A stretch of 10,113 bases of DNA from Acidimicrobiia bacterium (GCA_029865445.1 JAOUGY010000121.1:1-10113), one strand, 5' to 3'. Positions 1 to 7,152 are shown, counted from the stretch's first letter. Notes: generated from the sequence alone by a model not told the origin. Translations and numbers: made by a program.

Positions 1-723
1 CGGGGTCGGTTGGTCACCCACCTCGAGGATCAGGAGTACCGCCTGTCGAGCGGCCGGCAGAAGGTCGTCCGCTACTTCGCTGCCCGGACGGTGGTGTTCG
101 ACGGCTTCCGTCCGGGGCGCGAAGTCGATGAGACTCGATGGGTCCCGATCACCAAAGCCGCCAAGATGTTGACGTACAAGCGAGACCGGCAGTTGCTGGA
201 GGACCCCCGGTTGATCGAGATCGCTCGGAGTGGCACGGTCTACGTGATTCGCCACGCCCACGCCGGCGACCGGTCCACCTGGGCAAAGGATGATCGGGAC
301 CGTCCGATCAGCCCCAAAGGCAGAGCTCAGACGAAGGCCCTGACCGCCTTTCTGGCGGCTCGCGGCGTCGGCTCGATCCACTCGAGCCCCTACAAACGAT
401 GCCTCCAAACGGTCAAGCCCCTCTCCAAAGCCCTCGATCTGGAGGTCAACCGCACCGAGGCATTGGCAGAAGGCACGGCGGCGACGAAGGCGATGAAACT
501 GATCACGTCGGTGGCGGGGACCGATGCGGCGCTGTGCACCCACGGCGACCTCATTGTCGCCCTTCTGGAACAGATCTCCGACGACGGTGCCCAGCTCGCG
601 GGATCGAACGGGGTCATCGACTGTCAGAAGGGAGCGATCTGGGAACTCGAGGTCTGCAATGGCGTCCCGGTGAAAGCCAGCTACCTGGGGAGACCGCTGA
701 GCGACACGCCGCTCACTTCCTGA
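1..723 (+). CDS. mutT1: MutT1-like Nudix/histidine-phosphatase fusion, 5'-truncated
   Basis: The reading frame is open from the first base, so the N-terminus lies outside the window; 240 residues are visible. Residues 1-65 match the end of a Nudix hydrolase domain, including the pattern EVDETRWVP, but the Nudix box itself is upstream and not seen. From about residue 78 a histidine-phosphatase domain follows: VIRHAHAG carries the RHG-type motif with the phospho-accepting His near residue 85, SSPYKRCLQT holds the second conserved Arg, and CTHGD holds the second His near residue 181. Mycobacterial MutT1 has this same domain order and hydrolyses 8-oxo-(d)GTP and diadenosine polyphosphates, protecting the cytosolic nucleotide pool from oxidation. 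The same role is inferred here. The 3' end overlaps the convergent UPF0316 gene by 11 bp. A related Nudix-phosphatase with different substrate preference cannot be excluded. Confidence 0.85.
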   Translation, partial: RGRLVTHLEDQEYRLSSGRQKVVRYFAARTVVFDGFRPGREVDETRWVPITKAAKMLTYKRDRQLLEDPRLIEIARSGTVYVIRHAHAGDRSTWAKDDRDRPISPKGRAQTKALTAFLAARGVGSIHSSPYKRCLQTVKPLSKALDLEVNRTEALAEGTAATKAMKLITSVAGTDAALCTHGDLIVALLEQISDDGAQLAGSNGVIDCQKGAIWELEVCNGVPVKASYLGRPLSDTPLTS

Positions 724-1240
724 TCGATGCAGCCGATCTCCGGGTGGCCAGGTCCGGCAGGCGGGCATCTTCCATGGTGACGAAGGCGTCGGGATTGACC
801 GCGGCCAGCAGGTCGAGGGCCTTGCGCGCCGAACGCCGGGGAAGTACGGAGAAAGCGACTCGGACCGCTCCGTCCCTTCCTTCGCCGTTGATCACCGTGG
901 TGGGATAGCCGGCTTCCTGAAGAGCCTCGTAGGCGTGCGGTGAGTCGACGGGTGCAACGATGCGCACCAGCACGTTCCCCATGGCAAGCCACCGCTCGAT
1001 GGACGAGCCCAGCATCGTGCCGGCCGCATAACCGCCGGCGTACGCAGCCATCTTCAAGGGCTCGTCGAGTCCGCTCAACACCTGCCCCGCCGCAATGACC
1101 CAGGTGAGCGACTCGAAGAAGCCGACAACTCCAGCGAGTCCCCGTTTCGAACGCACGAGGAAGACGATGCGCATCGTTCCGAGACTGACGTCCACGAGAC
1201 GAAGCGCAAAGATCACGAGGGCAGAGAGCAGCAATTCCAT
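713..1240 (-). CDS. UPF0316 membrane protein (DUF5698 + DUF2179)
   Basis: This 175-residue protein has three predicted hydrophobic segments (about residues 2-20, 33-56 and 62-80), followed by a soluble C-terminal domain of about 90 residues. The early RLVDVSLGTMRIVFLVR stretch and the ending pattern PDAFVTMEDAR are typical of the UPF0316 family, which has an N-terminal DUF5698 membrane domain and a C-terminal DUF2179 domain. The family is widespread in bacteria and its function is not established. The length fits the family. The start is the ATG at 1240: no good Shine-Dalgarno is seen, but a TACCCT box ends 7 nt upstream, which fits a leaderless transcript. The last bases overlap the convergent mutT1-like gene, so the two transcripts would be complementary at their 3' ends. 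Confidence 0.85.
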   Translation of the reverse strand: MELLLSALVIFALRLVDVSLGTMRIVFLVRSKRGLAGVVGFFESLTWVIAAGQVLSGLDEPLKMAAYAGGYAAGTMLGSSIERWLAMGNVLVRIVAPVDSPHAYEALQEAGYPTTVINGEGRDGAVRVAFSVLPRRSARKALDLLAAVNPDAFVTMEDARLPDLATRRSAASIRK

Positions 1241-1247
1241 CGAACGG

Positions 1248-1253
1248 AGGGTA
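1248..1253 (-). promoter_or_regulatory. Candidate -10 box for the UPF0316 gene
   Basis: On the minus strand TACCCT (TANNNT type) lies 7 nt before the ATG at 1240. No convincing -35 element is visible at 16-18 bp. The spacing would put the transcription start at or beside the A of the ATG. The motif is short, so this rests mainly on position. Confidence 0.35.
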
Positions 1254-1334
1254 TCGACACCGGTAGATCAAGGGTTGAGCGTCGATTGGGGCGAGCGACT
1301 CATGGTGTAGGAGAGCACCCGACCTAACATCAGA

Positions 1335-1400
1335 TTGACCGCCTGGATTGGCAGTGACTCCCGAGTCCCAACCTCCGGCGCATGCCAGCCAGGCGGTCAA
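1335..1400. repeat. Inverted repeat with 12-bp perfect arms behind kgd
   Basis: TTGACCGCCTGG at 1335-1346 is the exact reverse complement of CCAGGCGGTCAA at 1389-1400. Pairing can continue inward after a small bulge (GGCA near 1351 with TGCC near 1384), giving a long stem. Its apical loop contains a second small hairpin, GACTC-CC-GAGTC at 1356-1367. The right arm is also part of a direct repeat described separately. It lies in the gene-free stretch downstream of kgd and upstream of the UPF0316 gene. No T-run follows on either strand. Confidence 0.75.
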
Positions 1401-1501
1401 CTTCCTCTGCTGGCGGAGCCAGTTCCCGTTCCTTCCGCTGCCCCAGCGGTACTCCCGAGTCCCAACCTTCCGACTGCTCCAACCAGGCGGATACCGCTTC
1501 C
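1357..1501. repeat. Two-copy imperfect direct repeat, 94-bp period
   Basis: A 17-bp sequence, ACTCCCGAGTCCCAACC, occurs identically at 1357-1373 and 1451-1467. In each copy it is followed by exactly 15 non-identical bases and then an identical CCAGGCGG (1389-1396 and 1483-1490), with CTTCC a few bases further (1401-1405 and 1497-1501). The conserved spacing indicates one duplicated unit rather than chance matches. A third CCAGGCGG box is present in inverted orientation at 1339-1346. No coding sequence fits here. It may be a dispersed intergenic element, a remnant of a small mobile element or a structured RNA; the sequence does not decide. Confidence 0.7.
1410..1449 (-). terminator. Tandem GC-rich hairpins, possible kgd terminator
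   Basis: Two short perfect hairpins lie 90-130 bp after the kgd stop codon: CCGCTG-CCC-CAGCGG at 1435-1449 (6-bp stem) and CTGGC-GGA-GCCAG at 1410-1422 (5-bp stem). There is no T-tract on the minus strand after either. They sit between the two copies of the direct repeat and could instead belong to that element. GC-rich actinobacteria often use hairpins without U-tails, so termination is possible but unproven. Confidence 0.25.
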
Positions 1502-1539
1502 AGCCCGTCAGGAGGAGAGTCTCTGCCCGGTTCGACGCG

Positions 1540-4500
1540 TTACACGGAATCTCGCCGAGTGCCGAGTGCCGCCGCCACGAGGGCGGCCTGCTGCGTCTGG
1601 TGGAGCTTGGCCGATCCCGTGGCGGGACTGGCGGCTTCCGGCCGGCCCGCATACTCGGGCTCCCTCCCAAACACCTGGCCGAGATGGGGGCGCAAGAACC
1701 GGTATGCCCCGAAGTTCTCGGGCTCCTCCTGGCACCACACCACCTCCGCGCCTGGATGGCGGGCCACCAGGTCGGCGAACTCGGTGCTGGGCACCGGGTA
1801 GAGCTGAGGCACACGAACGATGGCGACGCCGGAGCCCGGCGGTCGGCTTCGAACCAGATCGTGATAGATCTTCCCGGCGCACAGAACCACCCGCGCCGCT
1901 CCGTGGGTGACGTCCTCGTCTCCCACGACCGGGGAGAACCCGCCGGTCGACAGAGAAGCCACGTCAGAGAACGACTCTCTGGTTCGGAGTAGCGACTTCG
2001 GAGTGAATACGACCGCAGGCTTGGCCGGTCGGGCCAACGCCTGCCGGCGAAGGAAATGAAAGTACTGGCCGGCAGTCGCCGGGACTACGATTCGGAGGTT
2101 GTCGTTGGCGCACAGTTCGAGGAAACGTTCGATACGAGCGCTCGAATGCTCCGGTCCCTGACCCTCGTACCCGTGGGGCAGGAGAAGAGTGAGACTCGTT
2201 GTCTGGCCCCACTTGGCCTCGCCGGCGGCGACGAACTGGTCGATCACCACCTGAGCGCCGTTGGCGAAGTCACCGAACTGCGCTTCCCACAACACGAAGG
2301 CCTCGGGCCACTCCACGGAGTAGCCGTACTCGAAGCCCACCGCCGCGAACTCGCTGAGGAGCGAATCCACGATCCGGACCCGGGTCCGGTCGGCGGTGAG
2401 CAGCTGGAGCGGTGTCCATTTCTCACCCGTCTCGTAGTCCGTGAGCTCGGCATGCCGGTGAGAGAAGGTCCCGCGCCGGGAGTCCTCGCCGGCGAGGCGA
2501 ATGGGCACGCCCTGACGGGCCAGCGACGCGAAGGCCAGTGCCTCCGCTGTGCCCCAGTCGACAGAGTCCGACTCCAGCGACGAAGCACGATCCGCCACCA
2601 TCTTCCGCAGCTTCGGGTGGACGGTGAATCCCGAGGGGACATTCGTGAGATAGGCCAGGAGCTCGTCGAGCGTTGCCCGGTCCACCCCCGTATCCAACCT
2701 CGTCGGTGCATCCGGAGCGACATCTCCGATCACCGATCCGGGTCGCGACTCCCGGGTTTCGTGGAACGCCTCCTCCATCAGGCCGCGGAACTCCTCGAGA
2801 AGCCGTTCGCCCTCGGACATGTCGATGACACCCGTATTGACGAGACGCTCCAGGTACAGCTTCCTGACCGAGCGGTGACCCTCGATGATCTTGTACATCA
2901 GGGGCTGGGTGTAGGACGGCTCGTCACCCTCGTTGTGACCGCGACGGCGGTAACAGATCATGTCGATCACGACGTCCTTGTTGAAGGCCTGCCGGAACGC
3001 AAAGGCGAATCGGGCGACCCGTACCACCGCCTCGGGGTCGTCTCCATTGACGTGGATGATGGGCGCCTGCACCGTCTTGGCCACGTCGGTGGCGTAGAAG
3101 CTCGATCGCGCATCCAGCGTGGAGGTAGTGAAGCCCACCTGGTTGTTGATGACGATATGAACGGTCCCCCCCGTGCGGTATCCGCGAAGTTGGGAGAGGT
3201 TGAACGTCTCGACGACGACGCCTTGGCCGGCAAAGGCGGCGTCGCCATGGATGAGGATCGGGAGAACGTGCGCATGGCCCGCAGGTCCGATGCGCTCCTG
3301 CTTGGCCCGGACGACGCCCTCGAGGACCGGGTCGACCGCCTCCAGATGGGACGGATTGGCGACGACTTCCACCCCGACCGGACCGTTCTCCGACTCGTAT
3401 TTGCCGGAGGCTCCGAGGTGATACTTGACGTCACCCGAACCACCGGTCGTTCCTGGATCGATGTCGCCTTCGAACTCACGGAAGATCCGGTCGTATCCCT
3501 TTCCAATCACGTTCGCCAGCACGTTGAGCCGGCCACGGTGTGCCATGCCGATGACGGCCTCATCGATTCCGTCTCCCGCCGCCGCCCCCAACACGGCGTC
3601 GAGGAGAGGGATGAGACTCTCGGCCCCTTCGAGCCCAAACCGTTTGTGACCGACGTATTTGGTGTGCAGGAACTTCTCGAACGCCTCCGCTTGGTTGAGC
3701 TTGCGGAGGATCCGCACCCGCTCCTCCCGTTCCAGTTCGACGCGAGGAGCCTCCACGCGCTCCTGAACCCATCGCTTCTGGTCGGTGTCTTGGATGTGCA
3801 TGTATTCGATGCCGGCGGTCCGGCAGTACGCATCGCGTAACACCGACAGGATGGTGCCGAGCATCGCCACCTGGTTGTCTCGCATCCCGCCCGTGGCGAA
3901 CTCACGGTCGAGATCCCAGATCGTCAAGCCGTGGTGCAGCGGGTCGAGCTCCGAGTACATCTGGGGTCTCTGCTGGCGCAATGGATCGAGATCGGCGATC
4001 AAGTGGCCCCTCACCCTGTACGCGTTGACGAGCCGGAACACATTCGCCTGTTTCTCGGCCCAGCTCGGCGACCCGATAGGCGGGTTGTCGTCCACTGCCC
4101 ACCGTGCCGGCGTGTACGGGATCTCGAGCGACTGGAAGATCCCGTCATAGAACCCGTCTTCACCGAGGAGCAGCGAGTGGATTCGTTTCAGGAGCTCCCC
4201 GGACTGAGCCCCCTGGATGACTCGATGGTCATAGGTGGACGTGACCGTGAGCACGCGCCCGATGCCCTGGCGGGCCAGGTACCGGGGATCGGCGGCTTGA
4301 TACTCGGGGGGATAGGCGATGGCGCCGACGCCGACGATCACTCCTTGATCGGGCATGAGTCGCGGAACGGACTGGACAGTCCCGATCGTCCCCGGATTGG
4401 TGAGCGTCGCGGTCGTGCCCGCGAAGTCGTCGGGCTTCAGCCGGTTGTTCCGAGCCTTGTTGATGACGTCTTCATAGGCGAGCCAGAACGACTTGAAGTC

Positions 4501-5124
4501 GTGCGTCTCGGCACCGCGGATGTTGGGGACGAGGAGCACCCGTGTGCCGTCCGGCCTCCCGACGTCGACCGCCAGGCCGAGGTTGACCGACGGGTGGGCG
4601 ACGACGAACGGCTTGCCGTCGACCTCGGCGTAGCTCACATTCATCGCCGGGTCCTCGGCGAGTGCGCGAACCACGGCGTAACCGATGATGTGGGTGAAGC
4701 TCACCTTGCCACCCTGGGTGAGGCGCCGGAGTTGGTTGTTGATGATCAGCCGGTTGACCTCGAGCAGTTTGGCGGGCATGTCGCGAACCGAGGTCGCCGT
4801 AGGTACGGCCAGCGACTCGTCCATCCGCCGGGCGATGGTGGCGGTGATTCCACGGAGGGGGGTCGAACCGGCCGGTGGCTCCGCGTCCGGGGCGCTCTCG
4901 GGTGGTGGCTGAACCGTCGGCGGACGGTCAGGCGGCGCAGCCGGTAGGTCGACCGCCGCAGCCAAGGATTGGGCCGCGGGTGCGGACGACGAGTGCGGGT
5001 GGTAGTCCTCGAAGAACTCCCTCCAGGCCTCGCTCACGTTCTCCGGAGCATCCAGAAAACGGTGGTACATCTCATCGACGAGCCAGACGTTCGGCCCGAA
5101 TCCCGCTTCGGTGGCTTCGCTCAT
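1540..5124 (-). CDS. kgd: Multifunctional 2-oxoglutarate dehydrogenase/decarboxylase (Kgd type)
   Basis: The 1194-residue protein is close to the roughly 1230 residues of mycobacterial Kgd. Residues 1-43 form the E1-type N-terminal segment (PNVWLVDEMYHRFLD). A Pro/Ala-rich linker covers 44-86 and replaces a lipoyl domain. An E2-like acyltransferase domain spans about 87-320 with catalytic His300 in STYDHRVIQGA. The E1 part follows from about 350, with HRGR (529-532), the GDAAFAGQG thiamine-diphosphate region (from 627), NNQVGF (660-665) and the transketolase-like C-terminal half (about 850-1190). The enzyme decarboxylates 2-oxoglutarate at the TCA-cycle step and works with a lipoylated E2 and lipoamide dehydrogenase encoded elsewhere. 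Mycobacterial Kgd is inhibited by the FHA protein GarA, which may apply here. I chose the ATG at 5124 because MSEATEAGFGPNVWLVDEM matches family N-termini; the frame is open 53 codons further upstream, but that extension is not family-like. Confidence 0.96.
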   Translation of the reverse strand: MSEATEAGFGPNVWLVDEMYHRFLDAPENVSEAWREFFEDYHPHSSSAPAAQSLAAAVDLPAAPPDRPPTVQPPPESAPDAEPPAGSTPLRGITATIARRMDESLAVPTATSVRDMPAKLLEVNRLIINNQLRRLTQGGKVSFTHIIGYAVVRALAEDPAMNVSYAEVDGKPFVVAHPSVNLGLAVDVGRPDGTRVLLVPNIRGAETHDFKSFWLAYEDVINKARNNRLKPDDFAGTTATLTNPGTIGTVQSVPRLMPDQGVIVGVGAIAYPPEYQAADPRYLARQGIGRVLTVTSTYDHRVIQGAQSGELLKRIHSLLLGEDGFYDGIFQSLEIPYTPARWAVDDNPPIGSPSWAEKQANVFRLVNAYRVRGHLIADLDPLRQQRPQMYSELDPLHHGLTIWDLDREFATGGMRDNQVAMLGTILSVLRDAYCRTAGIEYMHIQDTDQKRWVQERVEAPRVELEREERVRILRKLNQAEAFEKFLHTKYVGHKRFGLEGAESLIPLLDAVLGAAAGDGIDEAVIGMAHRGRLNVLANVIGKGYDRIFREFEGDIDPGTTGGSGDVKYHLGASGKYESENGPVGVEVVANPSHLEAVDPVLEGVVRAKQERIGPAGHAHVLPILIHGDAAFAGQGVVVETFNLSQLRGYRTGGTVHIVINNQVGFTTSTLDARSSFYATDVAKTVQAPIIHVNGDDPEAVVRVARFAFAFRQAFNKDVVIDMICYRRRGHNEGDEPSYTQPLMYKIIEGHRSVRKLYLERLVNTGVIDMSEGERLLEEFRGLMEEAFHETRESRPGSVIGDVAPDAPTRLDTGVDRATLDELLAYLTNVPSGFTVHPKLRKMVADRASSLESDSVDWGTAEALAFASLARQGVPIRLAGEDSRRGTFSHRHAELTDYETGEKWTPLQLLTADRTRVRIVDSLLSEFAAVGFEYGYSVEWPEAFVLWEAQFGDFANGAQVVIDQFVAAGEAKWGQTTSLTLLLPHGYEGQGPEHSSARIERFLELCANDNLRIVVPATAGQYFHFLRRQALARPAKPAVVFTPKSLLRTRESFSDVASLSTGGFSPVVGDEDVTHGAARVVLCAGKIYHDLVRSRPPGSGVAIVRVPQLYPVPSTEFADLVARHPGAEVVWCQEEPENFGAYRFLRPHLGQVFGREPEYAGRPEAASPATGSAKLHQTQQAALVAAALGTRRDSV

Positions 5125-5133
5125 GCCCGCCAG

Positions 5134-5139
5134 ATGGTA
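5134..5139 (-). promoter_or_regulatory. Candidate -10 box for kgd
   Basis: TACCAT on the minus strand ends 9 nt before the chosen ATG at 5124. The sequence before the ATG (GGCGGGC) is only a weak ribosome-binding site. Together these fit a leaderless or very short-leader kgd transcript and support the 5124 start over an upstream one. No clear -35 element is seen. Confidence 0.35.
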
Positions 5140-5185
5140 CAGACGGTGTGAGCCGGGGGCCGGGTCGAACCCTCCAACCACCCTC

Positions 5186-5213
5186 TTGACACCGCCGACG
5201 AGACCGCTAATGC
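5186..5213 (+). promoter_or_regulatory. Candidate promoter for the membrane-protein gene at 5265
   Basis: A perfect TTGACA at 5186-5191 is followed after 16 bp by TAATGC (5208-5213), a poor -10 box. It points away from kgd in the 140-bp divergent gap and would give a leader of about 45 nt before the ATG at 5265. The consensus -35 is the stronger part of the evidence. Confidence 0.4.
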
Positions 5214-5264
5214 CAAGCCGGTCTGCGGCGACTGGAAAGGACAACCGCTCTGTCAAGGATGACC

Positions 5265-6062
5265 ATGAGATCGTTCCCCGCACAACTCGAGACCACCGAC
5301 CACAGCCTCGACGTGGTCGTTCGAATCGACGACCAGACGGTCCTCATCGAATCTGCGGGAGACACGCTCGGGTCCTGGGACCGAACGGCCTGTTCCTTCG
5401 AGCGGACTGCTCGCGGCGCCTACCGGTTCGCGGCTGATGGCGACACCATCGGTCTGCGCGTCGCCGACGAGGCGGGGTTCCGGGGCGCCATCCAGCTCAT
5501 CCGCACCGAGAAGGTCTCGATTCTGCCCAAGACACTCATGATGGTCGGTGCAGCGGCGATTGGGACCGCAGTGACGGTGGCCACACTCGGTTCCGGCGAG
5601 GCACCCGCCGTCGCCGCCCCGCCCGAGGCCGACGTCACCACGACCACCGTGCCTCCGCTCCCGACGACGGCACCGACTCCACCACCTCCCAGCGACGACC
5701 TGGCAACCCGGTGGGACGAGGCGGCCGCCGGGACGGGCATGGAACTCGACGGCAGGGCGACCGTGGTGTTCGGGTTCTATCTCAGCGTCGTCACAACGGA
5801 CGATTCGGTGATCGTGGAGGCAACGCCGACACCGGATCAGGATCAGTCAGAACAGATCATGGGCGCATTGGGCCTGGCGATCGCCAGCATCGACCCGAGC
5901 TTGGAACCGGGCGACCGGCGGGCCGTGCTCGCCACGCTCGGGCTCGACGTCTACGGCGACAATCGGTATCCCCTCCACACGTCGACGAGCACGGAGACGA
6001 TCGAGTACACACTGGACTTCGAACCCGGTGAGAGCCTGCGTTTCACCGCTGTCGAGCGGTAG
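5265..6062 (+). CDS. Single-pass membrane protein of unknown function with Thr/Pro linker
   Basis: I do not recognise a named family. The 265-residue protein has three parts. Residues 1-85 form a compact domain rich in predicted beta strands (LDVVVRIDDQTVLIES, then GAYRFAADGDTIGLRV), reminiscent of small PH-like sensor domains. About 87-108 is one hydrophobic helix (LMMVGAAAIGTAVTVATL). About 110-145 is a Thr/Pro/Ala linker of the kind that crosses the cell wall, leading to a C-terminal domain of about 120 residues. Arg and Lys before the helix suggest an N-in, C-out topology. The start is the ATG at 5265, because AAGG at 5255-5258 lies 6 nt upstream of it. An in-frame ATG at 5259 would sit directly on that site. 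The gene is divergent from kgd and ends before a strong hairpin, so it is probably transcribed alone. Confidence 0.75.
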   Translation: MRSFPAQLETTDHSLDVVVRIDDQTVLIESAGDTLGSWDRTACSFERTARGAYRFAADGDTIGLRVADEAGFRGAIQLIRTEKVSILPKTLMMVGAAAIGTAVTVATLGSGEAPAVAAPPEADVTTTTVPPLPTTAPTPPPPSDDLATRWDEAAAGTGMELDGRATVVFGFYLSVVTTDDSVIVEATPTPDQDQSEQIMGALGLAIASIDPSLEPGDRRAVLATLGLDVYGDNRYPLHTSTSTETIEYTLDFEPGESLRFTAVER

Positions 6063-6085
6063 CGGTCCGCAGTCCCTCCTTGCGT

Positions 6086-6117
6086 GGGCTCCGTCTCCAC
6101 CCCGGGCGACGGAGCCC
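6086..6117 (+). terminator. Hairpin with 10-bp perfect stem
   Basis: GGGCTCCGTC at 6086-6095 pairs perfectly with GACGGAGCCC at 6108-6117 around a 12-base loop, starting 24 bp after the stop codon at 6062. No T-run follows (TACCCTGTTG). The position is right for terminating the membrane-protein transcript and isolating the sigma-factor operon. Confidence 0.6.
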
Positions 6118-6143
6118 TACCCTGTTGACCCGTCGATAGCTCA

Positions 6144-6163
6144 CGAAGTTCCGCGAAACTTCG
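6144..6163. promoter_or_regulatory. Inverted repeat upstream of sigma factor, possible operator
   Basis: CGAAGTT (6144-6150) and AACTTCG (6157-6163) form a perfect 7-bp inverted repeat around CCGCGA, about 55 bp before the sigma-factor start. It could be a protein-binding operator or an RNA hairpin in the leader. It is AT-richer than its surroundings, which makes it stand out. A smaller hairpin, GGTGT-CATC-ACACC, follows at 6174-6187. Confidence 0.4.
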
Positions 6164-6182
6164 GGCCGTCACCGGTGTCATC
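6155..6182 (+). promoter_or_regulatory. Candidate ECF-type autoregulatory promoter
   Basis: GAAAC at 6155-6159 resembles the GAAC-type -35 element used by ECF sigma factors. After 17 bp it is followed by GTCATC at 6177-6182, which resembles a GTC-type -10. ECF genes commonly control themselves through such promoters. The motif is short and overlaps the right arm of the inverted repeat, so the call is tentative. Confidence 0.22.
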
Positions 6183-6218
6183 ACACCAGAGGACAGAAAC
6201 ACCAGGAAACAGGGATCT

Positions 6219-6800
6219 GTGCCCACCGAGAACATGACCTTCCAGCAGGGGGCCGCCGATGACGTCGAACTCCTTCGCCGATCATCCTCCGATCCGTCCG
6301 CGTTCGGAGAACTCGTCGCGCGTCATCAGGCGTTCGTCTTCGGTGCGGCATTCCGTATCACCCGCGACCATGCCCTCTCGGAAGACATCGCCCAGGAGGC
6401 GTTCCTCCGTGCTTTCAAGACCGCAGGCGAGTACCGCTCCGAAGGCCCAGTTCGGGCGTGGATCTATCGAATCGCCCGGAACCTCGCCCTCAACTCCGTC
6501 ACTCGAAACAGAGAGATCCCGTCGGTGCTCTCGGACGATGTTCCAAACGAACGCTCACCCGAATGGCACGTTCTCCGGGCGGCGAGGATCGACGATGTCC
6601 GCAAGGCCATCGCCGCGCTCCCGGACGCCCTCCGTGGCGCTCTCATCGAACGCGAATACAACGAGCGTTCCTACGAGGAGATCGCCGAACTCCTCGAGCT
6701 TCCGATCAACACGGTCCGCACTCGCATCCATCGCGCCCGCAAGGCGCTGGAGGAGACTCTCGGCGACGGCCTCGGCGGATTGGTGGGTGATCCGACGTGA
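6219..6800 (+). CDS. RNA polymerase ECF-type sigma factor
   Basis: This 193-residue protein has the two-domain layout of a group 4 (ECF) sigma factor. Region 2 spans about residues 26-96, with the core-binding and -10 recognition segment around SEDIAQEAFLRAFKTAGEYR and WIYRIARNLALN. Region 4 spans about 124-178, with the helix-turn-helix YEEIAELLELPINTVRTRIH. There is no sigma region 3 and no C-terminal extension. The GTG at 6219 was chosen because AGGG lies 4 nt upstream; the in-frame ATG at 6234 has no ribosome-binding site. The stop codon overlaps the start of the next gene, implying coupled translation and probably a regulator-sigma pair. The stress or signal it answers cannot be read from the sequence, and I cannot assign a specific ECF group. 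Confidence 0.93.
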   Translation: MPTENMTFQQGAADDVELLRRSSSDPSAFGELVARHQAFVFGAAFRITRDHALSEDIAQEAFLRAFKTAGEYRSEGPVRAWIYRIARNLALNSVTRNREIPSVLSDDVPNERSPEWHVLRAARIDDVRKAIAALPDALRGALIEREYNERSYEEIAELLELPINTVRTRIHRARKALEETLGDGLGGLVGDPT

Positions 6801-7108
6801 GTGAACGTCTCACCCAGACCGAACTCCTCCGCTTTGCGTACGGCGAAGCGGACGAACTCGAAGAAGTCATCCTCTCGGATCCCGAGTACCTCGAGGTCCT
6901 GGAACAGATATGGGCGGGCGAAATGTCCCGTGACCTCAGCGGCCCCCTCGTGAGGACCCTGCAGATGCAGAAGATGGTCTCGGACACCATGGGCGCCGTG
7001 CTCGATCTCACCGTTGCGTTCGGGCGGGCAATCCCCCACTACCTCGCCGGAGGTCAGACGAACGGCACAACGCCGGATCCCGAATCTGATCCCGAGAGCG
7101 GTGACTGA
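6797..7108 (+). CDS. Small cysteine-free protein coupled to sigma factor, putative anti-sigma
   Basis: This is a 103-residue acidic, soluble-looking protein whose GTG start overlaps the sigma-factor stop by 4 bp (GTGA). Its first 45 residues, with TELLRFAYGEADELEE and then LSDPEYLEVLEQ, resemble the N-terminal helical domain of zinc-binding anti-sigma factors. In those, LLR/A-Y-x-DGE is followed by a CPEC-like motif. Here there is no cysteine at all and only one His (in AIPHYL), so zinc cannot be held in the usual way. About 70-90 is mildly hydrophobic but too polar for a clear membrane helix, and the tail is Asp/Glu/Pro-rich and likely disordered. From position and this resemblance I infer that it binds and controls the sigma factor in the cytoplasm. 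An unrelated small protein remains possible. Confidence 0.7.
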   Translation: MSERLTQTELLRFAYGEADELEEVILSDPEYLEVLEQIWAGEMSRDLSGPLVRTLQMQKMVSDTMGAVLDLTVAFGRAIPHYLAGGQTNGTTPDPESDPESGD

Positions 7109-7146
7109 CACCGGACGCAGTTTGGCGCGCAGACCGTCGGAGCCCG

Positions 7147-7152
7147 TAGACT
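7147..7152 (+). promoter_or_regulatory. Candidate -10 box for the MscS-like gene
   Basis: TAGACT at 7147-7152 ends 9 nt before the ATG at 7162, with no ribosome-binding site in between (CGCCGCCGA). A weak TTGGCG lies 19 bp upstream. The arrangement suggests leaderless transcription independent of the sigma operon. Confidence 0.4.

Noticed and set aside
1335..1992. Plus-strand open frames of 139-214 codons across the gap behind kgd
   Set aside because: They run from the repeat region into the antisense of the kgd 3' end, have compositionally biased Arg/Pro/Ser products and no ribosome-binding site.
2056..3840. 594-codon open frame on the plus strand opposite kgd
   Set aside because: It lies wholly inside the clearly conserved kgd gene, its product is a low-complexity Arg/Asp/Val-rich sequence without any family pattern, and long antisense frames are common in GC-rich genes.
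5125..5283. 53-codon N-terminal extension of kgd
   Set aside because: The extension has no resemblance to Kgd N-termini, would occupy the whole divergent promoter region, and the family-like start MSEATEAGFGPNVW at 5124 has its own -10-like box.
6459..6800. Open frames in other frames inside the sigma-factor gene
   Set aside because: They are Arg/Pro/Ser-rich frameshift products of the conserved sigma-factor sequence.
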